Notes: generated by a model not told the origin, from the letters alone. A DNA stretch of 64,000 nt from Mucilaginibacter galii (GCF_014635825.1 NZ_BMDO01000008.1:62001-126000), one strand, 5' to 3'; positions 35,700 to 49,900 are shown, counted from the first letter of the stretch. Numbers and translations: made by a program.

Positions 35700-38258
35700 A
35701 TGCAAAACGCTTTACGCAAACTACTCTTCTTTCTGTTGATAGTAACCCTATCAGCAAGCGTAAATGCTGCAGATATATTTGTATCGCCGAAAGGCAATGA
35801 TGCCAACGCAGGTACCCAAGCTAATCCCAAAGCAACATTAAACGCCGCTTTACGGCAAGCACGTGAAATGCGGAGGCTAAACGATCCTGCCATAAAAGGA
35901 GGCATCCATATCATTCTTTCGGGCGGATTGTATAGCTTACAAGAGCCGGTGTTCATCCGTCCCGAAGATTCGGGCAGCGAACAATCACCCACCTGGATAG
36001 AAGCCGCAACTGGTGAAAAACCTGTGTTAAGTGGAGGGGTGGCTGTTAACGGCTGGGAGAAACTGGGCACTAAAGTGCCCGGTTTACCATCAGCGGCACA
36101 AGGTAAAGTTTGGATTACGGCGTTGCCTCAATTTGAAGGTGCACAGTTACAATTCAGGCAGTTGTGGATAAATGGCGCTAAAGCCATCCGTGCACGTGAA
36201 ACAGATAACGATAATCAGATGAACCGGATACTGGCGTTGGATAAAGTTAAGCAGGAGATGTGGATACCAACGCCTGCGGTGAAATTACCAGCCAATGCCG
36301 GTCAGCTTGAAATGGTAATCCATCAAATGTGGGCCATTGCTAACCTGCGGGTAAAAACTGTTACCACCGAAGGGAAGCGCACTAAACTAACCCTTCATCA
36401 GCCCGAAAGCCGCATTCAGTTCGAGCACCCATGGCCACAGGCAGTTATTGATAAGGATAACCAAATGAATGGCAACTCCGCTTTTTATTTGGTAAACGCC
36501 ATAGAGCTCTTAAACAAACCGGGCGAATGGTATGCCGATAGCAAAACCAACAAACTGTACTACTGGCCCCGTGCAGGCGAAAACATGGCTATAGCAAAAG
36601 TAGTTGCCCCCGCTTTGCAAACACTGTTGAAAATAACCGGTACCATAGATAGACCGGTAAGTTATGTGCACGTTAAAGGGATTGGTTTTGAGCATGCTAC
36701 CTGGCTGCGCCCATCGCAACAGGGGCATGTGCCGCACCAGGCCGGTATGTACATGACCGATGCGTACAAACTTAAAGTGGCAGGTACGCCCGAAAAGAAA
36801 GGCCTGGAAAATCAGGCATGGGTTGGTCGCCCTGCGGCGGCGGTTGAAGTAACTTATGCCAACCATACCGGTTTTGAAAATTGCCGCTTTGAGCACATGG
36901 CTTCTACCGGGCTCGATTACCAGCGTGGTACGCACGATGACGAAATTAAAGGAAACCTGTTTAAAGATATAGGGGGTACCGGCATCCAGGTGGGCGTTTT
37001 TTCCGACGAACCTGTCGAAGTGCACCTGCCTTACAACCCAACCGATCTGCGCGAGGTTTGTACCGACGAGCGCATCAGCAACAACCTGGTGACCGATGTT
37101 ACCAATGAAGACTGGGGATGCGTAGGTATTGGCGCGGGCTATGTTAAAAACATCAGCATAGAGCATAACGAGATCAGCGAGGTATCATACAGCGGCATTA
37201 GCATGGGCTGGGGCTGGACGAAGTTGCCCAATGTAATGAGCGGTAACAAGATAATAGCTAACAAGATTCATCATTATGGCAAGCACCTGTATGATGTGGC
37301 CGGTATCTACACCTTATCCGCCCAACCCAATTCGCTTATTGCTCAAAACGTGGTAGATAGCATTTATAAGGTTCCTTACGCGCACGACTTGCACCATTGG
37401 TTCTACCTGTATTGCGATGAAGGGTCGTCTGAATTCACAGTAAAAGACAACTGGTGCCCGGCCGATAAGTTTTTGCAAAATGCCAATGGTCCAGGTAACA
37501 AATGGACTAATAATGGTCCGCAGGTAGCCGTAAGCATTAAACAAAACGCAGGTTTACAGACTAAATATCAACAACTTTTTAAGTACCGAAATGCTACCGG
37601 CAAGCCATCCGCCATTAACTATATAGGCTACGATGCCAGAGCCGATAAGCCGCAGGTGATAGAAATTGTAGGCGCTGATGATAAAACGCCGGATGTGAGC
37701 AAGATCAAAGATTTGTGCATTCGCAATGGCATCCCTTCATCGGCTATTTATGGATGGAAGAACAGGGTAACTATATTTGGTTACATCCCCGGTGCCGGGC
37801 GCATCAAAAAGCAGTTGCAGGAAATGTTTACCGGTGCCGAGGTGAAGCTTTATGATAGTCCGTTTTACGTGTTCAGCAACAAGGAACATTGCGGTAACAC
37901 GGCTCAAACAGCAACCCAATGGGACAACATTATCCTTACCGCTAACTTGATGGCCGACCCTAAAAAACAGCAGCAGTATTTGGACTATCATGCCACCCAG
38001 TTTCAGAAATGGCCGGAGGTTGCCAAAGGATTTTGCAATGCCAGCTTCCAGCAATTGCTGGTGTTTAAAAGTGGTCGTCAGCTCATGCTCATCATCAGCA
38101 TCCCCAAGGGTGAAAACCTCGACAAGCTAAACCCTAAAACTACCGAGAACAACCCGCGGGTGAACGATTGGAATAACATCATGAAGCAGTACCAGGAGGG
38201 GGTGAGCGGCACCAGGCCCGGCGAGGTTTGGGTGTTTATGCAGCCTGCGGAAAAATGA
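35700..38258 (+). CDS. GH141-like right-handed beta-helix glycosidase with two C-terminal RhaM-like domains
   Basis: This is an 852-residue exported protein (signal peptide to about residue 23, SASVNAA). The N-terminal part (DIFVSPKGNDANAGTQANPK, GGIHIILSGGLYSLQEPVFI) and the helix repeats (~320-600: VEVTYANHTGFENCRFEHMA, NEDWGCVGIGAGYVKNISIE, VSYSGISMGWGW) resemble GH141, a beta-helix family containing RG-II alpha-L-fucosidase BT1002. From ~640 two beta-alpha-beta-beta-alpha-beta units follow. The second (~745-852; YLDYHATQFQKWPEVAKGF, GEVWVFMQP) looks like L-rhamnose mutarotase (RhaM, DUF718); the first (VIEIVGADD...KLYDSPFYVF) has the same order of elements. Released L-fucose or L-rhamnose could be mutarotated in place; this is inference. 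It precedes a Gfo/Idh/MocA dehydrogenase by 61 bp. Confidence 0.65.
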   Translation: MQNALRKLLFFLLIVTLSASVNAADIFVSPKGNDANAGTQANPKATLNAALRQAREMRRLNDPAIKGGIHIILSGGLYSLQEPVFIRPEDSGSEQSPTWIEAATGEKPVLSGGVAVNGWEKLGTKVPGLPSAAQGKVWITALPQFEGAQLQFRQLWINGAKAIRARETDNDNQMNRILALDKVKQEMWIPTPAVKLPANAGQLEMVIHQMWAIANLRVKTVTTEGKRTKLTLHQPESRIQFEHPWPQAVIDKDNQMNGNSAFYLVNAIELLNKPGEWYADSKTNKLYYWPRAGENMAIAKVVAPALQTLLKITGTIDRPVSYVHVKGIGFEHATWLRPSQQGHVPHQAGMYMTDAYKLKVAGTPEKKGLENQAWVGRPAAAVEVTYANHTGFENCRFEHMASTGLDYQRGTHDDEIKGNLFKDIGGTGIQVGVFSDEPVEVHLPYNPTDLREVCTDERISNNLVTDVTNEDWGCVGIGAGYVKNISIEHNEISEVSYSGISMGWGWTKLPNVMSGNKIIANKIHHYGKHLYDVAGIYTLSAQPNSLIAQNVVDSIYKVPYAHDLHHWFYLYCDEGSSEFTVKDNWCPADKFLQNANGPGNKWTNNGPQVAVSIKQNAGLQTKYQQLFKYRNATGKPSAINYIGYDARADKPQVIEIVGADDKTPDVSKIKDLCIRNGIPSSAIYGWKNRVTIFGYIPGAGRIKKQLQEMFTGAEVKLYDSPFYVFSNKEHCGNTAQTATQWDNIILTANLMADPKKQQQYLDYHATQFQKWPEVAKGFCNASFQQLLVFKSGRQLMLIISIPKGENLDKLNPKTTENNPRVNDWNNIMKQYQEGVSGTRPGEVWVFMQPAEK

Positions 38259-38319
38259 AGTTTTGAAGTGGTTTTTTGAAGTTTAATGAAGTTTTATAAG
38301 GAAACCTGAACAAAGAATT

Positions 38320-39399
38320 ATGCTAAAAATAGGAATATTAGGATTGGGCGAGGGTCGCAGCACCATGTCGGCGGCGTTGCAAAGTGAAAAATGCGAGCTG
38401 AAAATGGTATGCGACCGCAGCCTGGACACCTGCCAAAAACGGGCGGAAGAGTTCAAATTTCACCAGTACACGACCGAGTATCAGGACATGCTGAATAATC
38501 CGGAGATTGACCTGATAGCCATTTATACGCCCGATCATCTCCATGCCGAACATGTAAAACAAGCCTTGTTGGCGGGTAAGCATGTCATTTGTACCAAACC
38601 TTTTATTGATGATTTGAAAGATGCTAACGAATTAATAAGTCTCTCTGAATCAACCGGTAAAAAGGTATTCATAGGGCAGAGTTCCCGGTTTTTTGAACCT
38701 GCCAAAAGACAGCGTAAAGACTTTGAAGCGGGCTTAATAGGTGACCTGATCACCATTGAAGCCGAATATCATGCCGACCACCGCTGGTTTCTGGAAAAGC
38801 CTTGGGCGCTCGAACAAGCGTTTAAATGGCTGTACGGCGGTTTGAGTCACCCGGTTGATTTTGTTCGTTGGTATTTGCCTAATATAGAAGAAGTTATGGG
38901 TTATGGTATGATCAGTGCCAACGGTAAAAAAGCCGGGTTGAAGAATGAAGATACCATGCACTTTATCTTTAAAGCAACCGATGGTCGTATTGCGCGTGTA
39001 AGTGGTTGTTATACAGGCCCTACGCAACCTGCCCAACGCGATAGCGGTATGAGTACCATACTGCGAGGTATCGAAGGTGCCTCGCAAGCCGATTACCACG
39101 AGCTACGCTATGCCATCACCGATAAAACCGGTGAAGAAAAGATAGTACAATGGGGCGATAAATATATCAAGTATTATTTCCGTTTTGAGGGGCAAAGTCA
39201 TCATGCCGGTGAGTATCAAAATTACATAGAATATGTAGCTGATTGCCTTGAAAGCGGCCAAACAGCGTATCCTGATGTTAAAGAGGGCATAGGTACAGTC
39301 GCCTTATTGCAGGCTATGGACCGCTCGTTAAAAATCGGTAAACCGGTTAAAATCAATGATGTTTTGACAGAATTTGGCCTGGCCATTCATACATTATAA
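38320..39399 (+). CDS. Gfo/Idh/MocA family NAD(P)-dependent sugar dehydrogenase
   Basis: This is a 359-residue cytoplasmic enzyme with no signal peptide. The Rossmann start is MLKIGILGLGEGRSTMSAAL; the signature CTKPF (residues ~90-94, Lys of the usual EKP) and GGLSHPVDFVRWYLPN (~171-186, His/Asp active-site region) are typical. The second domain has the open beta-sheet ending KPVKINDVLTEFGL. The family oxidises sugars, including D-apiose (apiose dehydrogenase ApsD belongs here, as I recall), inositols and keto-sugars. It is followed after 18 bp by an SSS symporter, which suggests import and oxidation of one released monosaccharide. Given the GH140-like gene in the locus, apiose is a candidate substrate, not proven. 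Confidence 0.85.
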   Translation: MLKIGILGLGEGRSTMSAALQSEKCELKMVCDRSLDTCQKRAEEFKFHQYTTEYQDMLNNPEIDLIAIYTPDHLHAEHVKQALLAGKHVICTKPFIDDLKDANELISLSESTGKKVFIGQSSRFFEPAKRQRKDFEAGLIGDLITIEAEYHADHRWFLEKPWALEQAFKWLYGGLSHPVDFVRWYLPNIEEVMGYGMISANGKKAGLKNEDTMHFIFKATDGRIARVSGCYTGPTQPAQRDSGMSTILRGIEGASQADYHELRYAITDKTGEEKIVQWGDKYIKYYFRFEGQSHHAGEYQNYIEYVADCLESGQTAYPDVKEGIGTVALLQAMDRSLKIGKPVKINDVLTEFGLAIHTL

Positions 39400-39417
39400 G
39401 CCTGAACTTTACCAAGC

Positions 39418-41010
39418 ATGGGGAACATCGCACAGCATCTTACCACGTTAGACTATCTTATTGTAGCTGCTTATGTGGGCATACTTCTTTTCTTAGGTGT
39501 ACAGGCCAGCCTTAAAAACCGCAAACGCGGCGATGATGAGACACTGTTCCTGGGAGACCGCTCGCTGGGCTGGAGCAGTATCGGCTTTAATATGTGGGGG
39601 ACCAACGTTGGTCCATCTATGTTAGTGGCTTTTGCCGGTGTAGGTTTCAGTACGGGTATAGTGGCTGTTAACTTCGATTGGTATGCTTTTATATTCTTGA
39701 TGCTGCTGGCACTCATTTTTGCACCACGTTACCTGGCAGCTAAAGTGAGTACCATGCCCGAGTTTATGGGTAATCGTTACGGCGATTCTACCCGCACCAT
39801 TCTGGCTTGGTACGCACTTATAAAAATACAAATTTCGTGGCTCTCATTAGGTTTATATGCCGGAGGTACGCTGGTAAGGCAAATACTGGGCATCCCTATG
39901 TGGCAATCGGTAATTGTACTGGTAGCGTTTGCAGGGTTGTTCACCTATATGGGCGGGCTTACCGCTATTGCTAAAGTGAATGTTTTTCAGATGCTGCTGC
40001 TCATTGTAGTATCGGTTATGCTTACCGTGCTGGGCGTTAATAGGGCAGGTGGTTTATCGTACGTATACAAGCATGTACCCGGCCATTTCTGGAACTTGTT
40101 TCACCCTGCATCCGACCCTAATTATCCGTGGTATGCCATTATGCTGGGCTATCCCGTTGCGGCTGTGGCCTTCTTTTGTACAGATCAGTCGATGGTGCAA
40201 TCGGTATTGGGCGCTAAAAACCTGGAACAAGGCCAGTTAGGTGTTAACTTTATCGGTTGGCTTAAAATACTATCGTTGCCGTTATTCATCTTCACCGGTA
40301 TACTTTGCCGCATCATTTTTCCTGATTTAAAAGACGAGAACTTGGCTTACATGACTATGGTGACCAACCTGTTCCCTGCGGGTTTGAACGGCTTGGTCAT
40401 CGTGGTGCTTATAGCCGTTTTAGTAGGTACTATAGGCTCGTCCCTTAACTCGTTAAGTACGGTTTTTACCATGGATATTTATGCCGAGCGTATCAATAAA
40501 AAGGCTACTAACAAGCAACTGATCAGCGTAGGCCGCATGTCTATCATCGTGGGCTGTATATTATCAGTAGGTGTAGCCATTGCGTTGGACAGTATTAAAG
40601 GACTCAAGTTTTTTGATGTTTTTCAGTCGATATTAGGCTTCATTGCACCGCCATTGTCTGTTGTGTTTTTGCTGACAGTGTTTTGGAAACGTACCACACG
40701 CTTGGCTGTTAATACGGTATTATCTGCTGGCTCGGCATTTAGTTTAACGGTCGGCATCTTGTACTTATGGGTTTTTCCTAAAGCTGAGTATCATTTTTGG
40801 CCGCATTATTTAATGCTGTCGTTTTACGTTTTTGCTTTCCTGATGGCTGTAGCTGTACTGGTTTCTTTGTTAGATTGTAACCCTAAAACATACATTGCTG
40901 GTGAACACGAAGAACGGGATATGCCTAAAACATCATTAAAGGTAAAAATTGCCTGGGCACTGCTAACATTGGTGATGATAGTCCTCTACATCATATTTAA
41001 CGGACATTAA
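39418..41010 (+). CDS. sodium:solute symporter (SSS family), second
   Basis: This is a 530-residue membrane protein with ~14 helices. The N terminus is LDYLIVAAYVGILLFLGVQA followed by the soluble loop DDETLFLGDRSLGWSSIG and the Na+-site helix NMWGTNVGPSMLVAFAGVGF; IGSSLNSLSTVFTMDIYAE near 340 has the second Na+ site Ser/Thr. It is closest in look to SGLT-like sugar transporters. It sits between the Gfo/Idh/MocA gene (18 bp) and a GH78 gene (2 bp), so translation of the GH78 is probably coupled to it. It likely imports the sugar oxidised by the upstream dehydrogenase or liberated rhamnose. The three SSS proteins in the window differ clearly in sequence, so they are not simple duplicates. Confidence 0.88.
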   Translation: MGNIAQHLTTLDYLIVAAYVGILLFLGVQASLKNRKRGDDETLFLGDRSLGWSSIGFNMWGTNVGPSMLVAFAGVGFSTGIVAVNFDWYAFIFLMLLALIFAPRYLAAKVSTMPEFMGNRYGDSTRTILAWYALIKIQISWLSLGLYAGGTLVRQILGIPMWQSVIVLVAFAGLFTYMGGLTAIAKVNVFQMLLLIVVSVMLTVLGVNRAGGLSYVYKHVPGHFWNLFHPASDPNYPWYAIMLGYPVAAVAFFCTDQSMVQSVLGAKNLEQGQLGVNFIGWLKILSLPLFIFTGILCRIIFPDLKDENLAYMTMVTNLFPAGLNGLVIVVLIAVLVGTIGSSLNSLSTVFTMDIYAERINKKATNKQLISVGRMSIIVGCILSVGVAIALDSIKGLKFFDVFQSILGFIAPPLSVVFLLTVFWKRTTRLAVNTVLSAGSAFSLTVGILYLWVFPKAEYHFWPHYLMLSFYVFAFLMAVAVLVSLLDCNPKTYIAGEHEERDMPKTSLKVKIAWALLTLVMIVLYIIFNGH

Positions 41011-41012
41011 TT

Positions 41013-43310
41013 ATGAAGAACTTAATACAAAACACAAATAAAAATGTTATTGCCAGGAGTGATAACGACGTGTCAACCTCGTCGCATACCGATATAGCTG
41101 AGAGAAAGATAGGTTTTAAAAGTTCTCCCTTCCGGGGAGGATTTAGGAGGGGCTTCCTGCTTTTCTTCGCTCTCCTTTCCCTCTTCGCCCCCGAAATTAA
41201 AGCGCAAACCAAAGCCACCTGGATTTGGTACCCCGGCGATTACGAAATATGGCTAAGCAATAAAATGCAGAACCGCCGTACCGAGCGCGGATCGTTTTTT
41301 CCGCCATTCTGGAAACTGGACAGCCATTATGTTTTAACTGACTTTCATAAGGATTTTAACCTATCTGCACCCGAAGAAGCGGAACTGATGGTAGAGGGTC
41401 AGTATAACTTAAAAGTTGATGGAAAGGCTTTTTCAGGCTATCCTAAACGCATAACCTTACCTGCGGGTAAGCACCGCATCAGCCTTAAAGTATATAACCA
41501 GGGCAGCGTACCTGCGGTATTTGTGAAGAGTGCGAATGTGGTTTCGGACACCTCGTGGAAGGTGACTTATGAGGATAAGGAATGGATAGATGCTTCAGGT
41601 AAAACGTCGGATATATCAGCTACACAGTATGTGCCTGCTGGTGCCTGGAACTTTAATGAAGTTACCTCGCTACCATCACAGTTTCACTTACCAACTAAGG
41701 CGCAGAAAGCGGTTACTACCGATAAAAAAGCACATTCTATTTTTGTTGATTTTGGTAAGGAAACCTTTGGTTTTGTTAAGCTGCACAACGTAATAGGCAA
41801 AGGTAAGGCTACCATTTACTATGGCGAATCGAAAGAGGAAGCCATGAGTACCGATGGTGGCGAACTGGTGGATCAACTGGAGATCAACCAGCCGCAAAAC
41901 GGCGATATTACTTACGATGGTTCGCGTGCATTCCGTTATGTAAATGTGGTTTATGACGATGCGGTGAGCATGGATGAAGTATCCATGCTGTATGAGTATT
42001 CTCCTGTGGAGCAGCGTGGTAGCTTCAAGTGTTCGGACGAGCAGATTAATAAAATTTGGGAGGTATCGGCCTATACTATGGAGTTGAACACCCGCGAGTT
42101 TTTTATTGACGGCATTAAACGCGACCGCTGGGTATGGTCGGGCGATGCTGCGCAGAGCTATTTAATGAACTATTACCTGTACTTCGATTCGCCTACGGTT
42201 ACCCGCACCATAAGTGCTTTGCGTGGTAAAGACCCGGTGACCAGCCACATCAATACCATTATGGACTATACTTTTTACTGGTTCATCAGCATTTATGATT
42301 ATTACCAGCATACGGGCGATAAGACATTCATTCAGCAATCGTACCAGCGCATGCAAACCATGATGGACTACTGCCTGGCGCGACGTAACAAAGACGGGTT
42401 AATGCAGGGCCTAACCGGCGATTGGGTATTTATTGACTGGGCTGATGGCCTGAGCAAGCAAGGCGAAGTAAGTATTGAGCAAATGCTGTTTTGCCGCAGC
42501 CTGGAAACCATGGCTTTATGTGCCGATATTATGCACGATGGTAAAGCCGCCGCCCAGTACAGCTCACAGGCAAAAGACTTAAAAGAAAAGCTGTTTACCT
42601 ACTACTGGGATGCACAAAAACACGCTCTGGTGCATAGCCGCATGAACGGTAAACCTACTGACAACGTGACCCGTTACGCCAATATGTTCGGCATCTTCTT
42701 CAACTACTTTACCGAAGCCCAAAAGCAGGAGGTAAAGAAATATGTGCTGATGAACGATAAAATTCAGAAGATCACCACCCCATACATGCGCTTTTACGAA
42801 CTGGAAGCCCTATGCGCCATGGGTGAGCAGGATTACGTTCTGAAGCAAATGAAAGATTACTGGGGCGGGATGCTAAACCTCGGCGCTACCTCATTTTGGG
42901 AGGAATACAATCCCGATAAAAAAGGGGCCGAGCATTACGCCATGTATGGCCGTCCATTTGGTAAAAGCCTTTGCCATGCCTGGGGGGCCAGCCCTATTTA
43001 CCTGTTAGGTAAATATTATTTAGGTGTAAAGCCTACCGGTCCTGGTTATCAAACTTACTTGGTTGAACCTCAATTGGGTGGACTTAAATGGATGGAAGGT
43101 ACGGTGCCAACACCTAACGGTGATATTAAGCTAAGTATAACCACCTCGCAAATTAAACTCAGCGCAGCAACCGGTATAGGTACCATCCGTGTTAAAAGCA
43201 AAACCAAGCCGGTTTGCAGCAATGCAACGGTTAAAATGGTGTCGGCAGGCTTGTACGAAGTTAGTACACAAAAGGGAAAAGATTATACAATAAAATACAC
43301 CGCAATTTAA
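41013..43310 (+). CDS. alpha-L-rhamnosidase (GH78-type), third, with repeat-derived N terminus
   Basis: This is a 765-residue exported enzyme. ATG 41013 lies 2 bp after the symporter stop, and no other in-frame ATG exists before about residue 87, so this start is firm. The h-region (GFLLFFALLSLFAPEIKAQ) comes only after ~47 residues; codons ~11-46 are formed by two dispersed repeats. The catalytic (alpha/alpha)6 barrel starts near 330 (INKIWEVSAYTMELNTREFF) with DGIKRDRWVWSGDAAQSY, where a classical GH78 has RxER; GATSFWEEYNPDKKGAEHY near 622 holds the second acidic site, and WGASPIYLLGKYYLGVKP ends the barrel. It removes terminal rhamnose from pectic oligosaccharides. The acid residue (Asp in KRDR versus Glu) could mean a related but distinct specificity. 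Confidence 0.8.
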   Translation: MKNLIQNTNKNVIARSDNDVSTSSHTDIAERKIGFKSSPFRGGFRRGFLLFFALLSLFAPEIKAQTKATWIWYPGDYEIWLSNKMQNRRTERGSFFPPFWKLDSHYVLTDFHKDFNLSAPEEAELMVEGQYNLKVDGKAFSGYPKRITLPAGKHRISLKVYNQGSVPAVFVKSANVVSDTSWKVTYEDKEWIDASGKTSDISATQYVPAGAWNFNEVTSLPSQFHLPTKAQKAVTTDKKAHSIFVDFGKETFGFVKLHNVIGKGKATIYYGESKEEAMSTDGGELVDQLEINQPQNGDITYDGSRAFRYVNVVYDDAVSMDEVSMLYEYSPVEQRGSFKCSDEQINKIWEVSAYTMELNTREFFIDGIKRDRWVWSGDAAQSYLMNYYLYFDSPTVTRTISALRGKDPVTSHINTIMDYTFYWFISIYDYYQHTGDKTFIQQSYQRMQTMMDYCLARRNKDGLMQGLTGDWVFIDWADGLSKQGEVSIEQMLFCRSLETMALCADIMHDGKAAAQYSSQAKDLKEKLFTYYWDAQKHALVHSRMNGKPTDNVTRYANMFGIFFNYFTEAQKQEVKKYVLMNDKIQKITTPYMRFYELEALCAMGEQDYVLKQMKDYWGGMLNLGATSFWEEYNPDKKGAEHYAMYGRPFGKSLCHAWGASPIYLLGKYYLGVKPTGPGYQTYLVEPQLGGLKWMEGTVPTPNGDIKLSITTSQIKLSAATGIGTIRVKSKTKPVCSNATVKMVSAGLYEVSTQKGKDYTIKYTAI
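41043..41082. repeat. palindromic repeat family A, half copy inside GH78 coding start
   Basis: AATGTTATTGCCAGGAGTGA followed by TAACGACGTGTCAACCTCGTCGC resembles the left half of family A. It is in frame and translated as NVIARSDNDVSTSSH. Confidence 0.6.
41122..41154. repeat. G/C-run repeat family D, copy inside GH78 coding start
   Basis: GTTCTCCCTTCCGGGGAGGA followed by TTTAGGAGGGG: TCTCCCTTCCGGGGAGGA forms a small hairpin. It matches 43484-43518 over ~31 bases with one indel. It encodes SPFRGGFRRGF, which supplies the Arg residues just before the signal-peptide core. Confidence 0.75.
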
Positions 43311-43330
43311 GCAAACTTGCATATTAAGAC

Positions 43331-46795
<3,465 letters not shown>

Positions 46796-46812
46796 GAAAC
46801 AAAATATAAAAA

Positions 46813-46905
46813 CCTGTCATTTCGAGTGATAACGAGAAATCTTTTTAAGTAAGTAGCAAACCTGAAAGTTCGAAAAGATCCCTCACTATCGTTCGGGATG
46901 ACAGG
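46813..46905. repeat. palindromic repeat family B, copy 2 (inverted orientation)
   Basis: CCTGTCATTTCGAGTGATAA at the left and CGTTCGGGATGACAGG at the right; flanking CCTGTCA/TGACAGG are exact complements. It lies between GH2 and GH106 in the opposite orientation to copies at 35588 and 50299. Confidence 0.9.
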
Positions 46906-46930
46906 TTGTAATAATCGGTAAACCAAACCA

Positions 46931-49900
46931 ATGAAAAAACTCATTCCATCCCTACTGCTTTGCATCATTTGCCTGGGTTCATCTATAGGGGTAACGCAAG
47001 CACAGGTTCGTGGTAAAGTAATGGCCAAAGTCGATCTGGAGCAGTTGTTCAAACATCCGCCTCAATCGGCTAAGCCCTGGGTGTTTTGGTACTGGATGCA
47101 AGCTGCCGTAACCAAAGCTGGTATTACAGCCGACCTGGAAGCCATGAAACTGGCTGGTATGGGCGGCGCTTATTTAATGCCTATTAAAGGTGTAGCTAAC
47201 CCGGCCTGGATAACCCCGCCTGTTGAGCAGTTGACCCCCGAGTGGTGGGCCATGGTTAAGTTTGCCATGCAGGAAGCCGACCGTTTAGGTCTGCAAATGG
47301 CAATGCACGATAGTGATGGTTTTGCGCTGGCCGGTGGCCCGTGGATAACACCCGAACTCTCCATGCAAAAAGTGGTATGGAGCAAAACCTTGATTAAGGG
47401 CGGACAAACATTTAAAGACACCCTTCAAAAGCCCGAAAGCTACAAAGGTTATTATAAAGACATTGCCGTGCTGGCTTATCTGTCACTGCCCGGTTCGGGC
47501 ATCAGTACTAAAAATATAACGCCTCAAATTGCCAGTAGCGTAGAGGGTGCCACCAATGTGCAGTTCTTAGCAGATCCAAATAACAAAAAGAATTTCATCA
47601 GTGCCGACTCCTGCTGGATGCAATTAACATTTGCTGTACCGTTTACCTGCCGTTCGCTGGTTATTCGCAGCAACGCACCAAATTATCAGGCCGAGCGCCT
47701 AACCATTGCAGCGAGTAATGATGGTAAAACGTTTCGCAAAGTTATGCAATTACAAGCCCCCCGGCACGGCTGGCAAGATAACGATGCCGACATCACACAA
47801 GCTATTAGGCCAACCACTGCTAAATACTTTAGGTTTATATATAACAAAGAGGGCTCCGAACCCGGTGCCGAAGATTTGGATTTTGCCAAGTGGAAGCAAT
47901 CGCTCAAAATAACTGGTATTGAGTTATCTTCCGAACCTCGCATTCACCAATACGAAGGTAAAACGGGGGAGGTGTGGCGTATTAGCAAAAATTCTACCAC
48001 CGAGCAGTTGCCCGATGATTTGTGTATCCCGAAGGATAAGATCATCAACATTACAAATAAACTGGACGCCAATGGCAGGTTGAATTGGGATGCACCTGCC
48101 GGTAACTGGACTATATTACGCATTGGTCATACCTCTACCGGTCATACCAATGCTACAGGAGGTAAAGGTGCCGGTTTGGAGTGCGATAAGTTTAATCCTG
48201 ATGCTATTAAGCTTCAGTTTGATAGCTGGTTTGGCGAAGCCTTTAAACAGATAGGCCCTGATTTGGCTAAACGTGTGCTTAAAGTTTTTCACGTAGATAG
48301 CTGGGAGTGCGGCAGCCAAAACTGGTCGACCACATTTGCGCAGGAGTTTCAGCAGCGTCGGGGGTACAACCTAATGCTTTACCTGCCTGTTATGGCCGGC
48401 GTGCCAGTAGAAAGTGCGGCACGATCGGAAAAAGTATTAGCCGATGTACGCCAAACCATTGCCGAATTAGTGGTGGATAAGTTTTACGGTACCATGAGCA
48501 AATTGGCTCACGAGAAAGGATGCACCTTTAGCGCCGAAGCGGTAGCGCCAACCATGACCAGCGACGGACTGCTGCACTACAGTAAAGCCGATATTGCCAT
48601 GGGCGAATTTTGGCTGCGCAGCCCCACACACGATAAACCCAACGATATGCTCGACGCCATTTCGGGCGGGCATATTTATGGTAAAAATATTATCCAGGCC
48701 GAAGCTTTTACCGAACTGCGTACCATGTGGGATGAACACCCGGGCATGTTAAAATCTCTGGGCGACCGTAACCTGGCTTTAGGGGTGAATCGCTTGGTTT
48801 TTCATGTAAATACGCATAACCCTTGGTTAGATAAAAAGCCCGGTTTAACATTAGATGGCATAGGCCTGTTTATGCAGCGCGATCAAACCTGGTATAAGCC
48901 CGGCCGTGCCTGGATTGAATATATACAACGCTGCCAGGCACTGTTGCAACAAGGTCACCCGGTAACCGACATTGCCGTATTTACCGGTGAAGAAACCCCA
49001 AGGCGCTCATTATTACCCGATAGATTAATACCTACGTTTCCCGGCTTGTTTGGCGCTGAAAAGGTAGCCCGTGAAAAGGAACGCTTAGCCAATAAAGGCT
49101 TACCCATGCGTACCATACCTATTGGTGTAACCAGCGGCGCAAATATGCTGGATGCCGATGCTTTGGTGGATCCATTACATGGTTACCAGTACGATTCCTT
49201 TAATCTCGATGCCCTGATGCGTTTGGCTGTTGTGAAAGATGGTCGAATACAACTACCGGGAGGTGCCAGTTACAAGGTGTTGGTTATTCCTGGCCATACG
49301 CAAATGCTGCCCAATGGTGCCGTTATTTCGCAAAAGGTGGTTGACCGTTTAAATGAGTTAATTGCTCAGGGCGCTACTATTATTTACCACCCTGATGCTG
49401 GTCCTGCGTTAAAACAAACAGGTAAAGGCCGCCTAATTACCGGGCCATATCAGCAAGGCGACCTTAGTAGTATTGGCTTATCCAAAGATTTAACGGCTGT
49501 TGATGCGTCAGGTAAATATGCAGGTAATATTGCCTGGAACCATAGGACTACAACAAACGAGGATGTTTATTTTATTTCCAATCAACTTAATGAAAAGCGC
49601 ACGTTTCATTTATCCTTGCGTATGTCTGGAAAAATTCCAGAGTTGTGGGATGCAGTAACTGGTGAAATGCGCGAAGCAGCAGGTTGGCAGGTGCAAAACG
49701 GTCGTACGGTGTTACCTGTTAACTTAGAGGCTAATGGTTCGGTGTTCGTGGTGTTCAGAAAAACAGGTGTAGCCAATCTGAAAAAAAAAGAGCTTGTATT
49801 CCAGTCTGTACAAACGCTGAAACCGGATTGGACAGTAACCTTCGATCCAAAAATGGGTGGCCCAAAAGCACCGGTTAAATGGACCGCATTGCAGGATTGG

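Noticed and set aside
36510..37166. 218-codon open frame antisense to the beta-helix gene
   Set aside because: It is a shadow of the coding strand: no start context, no domain, and composition follows the complement of the real gene.
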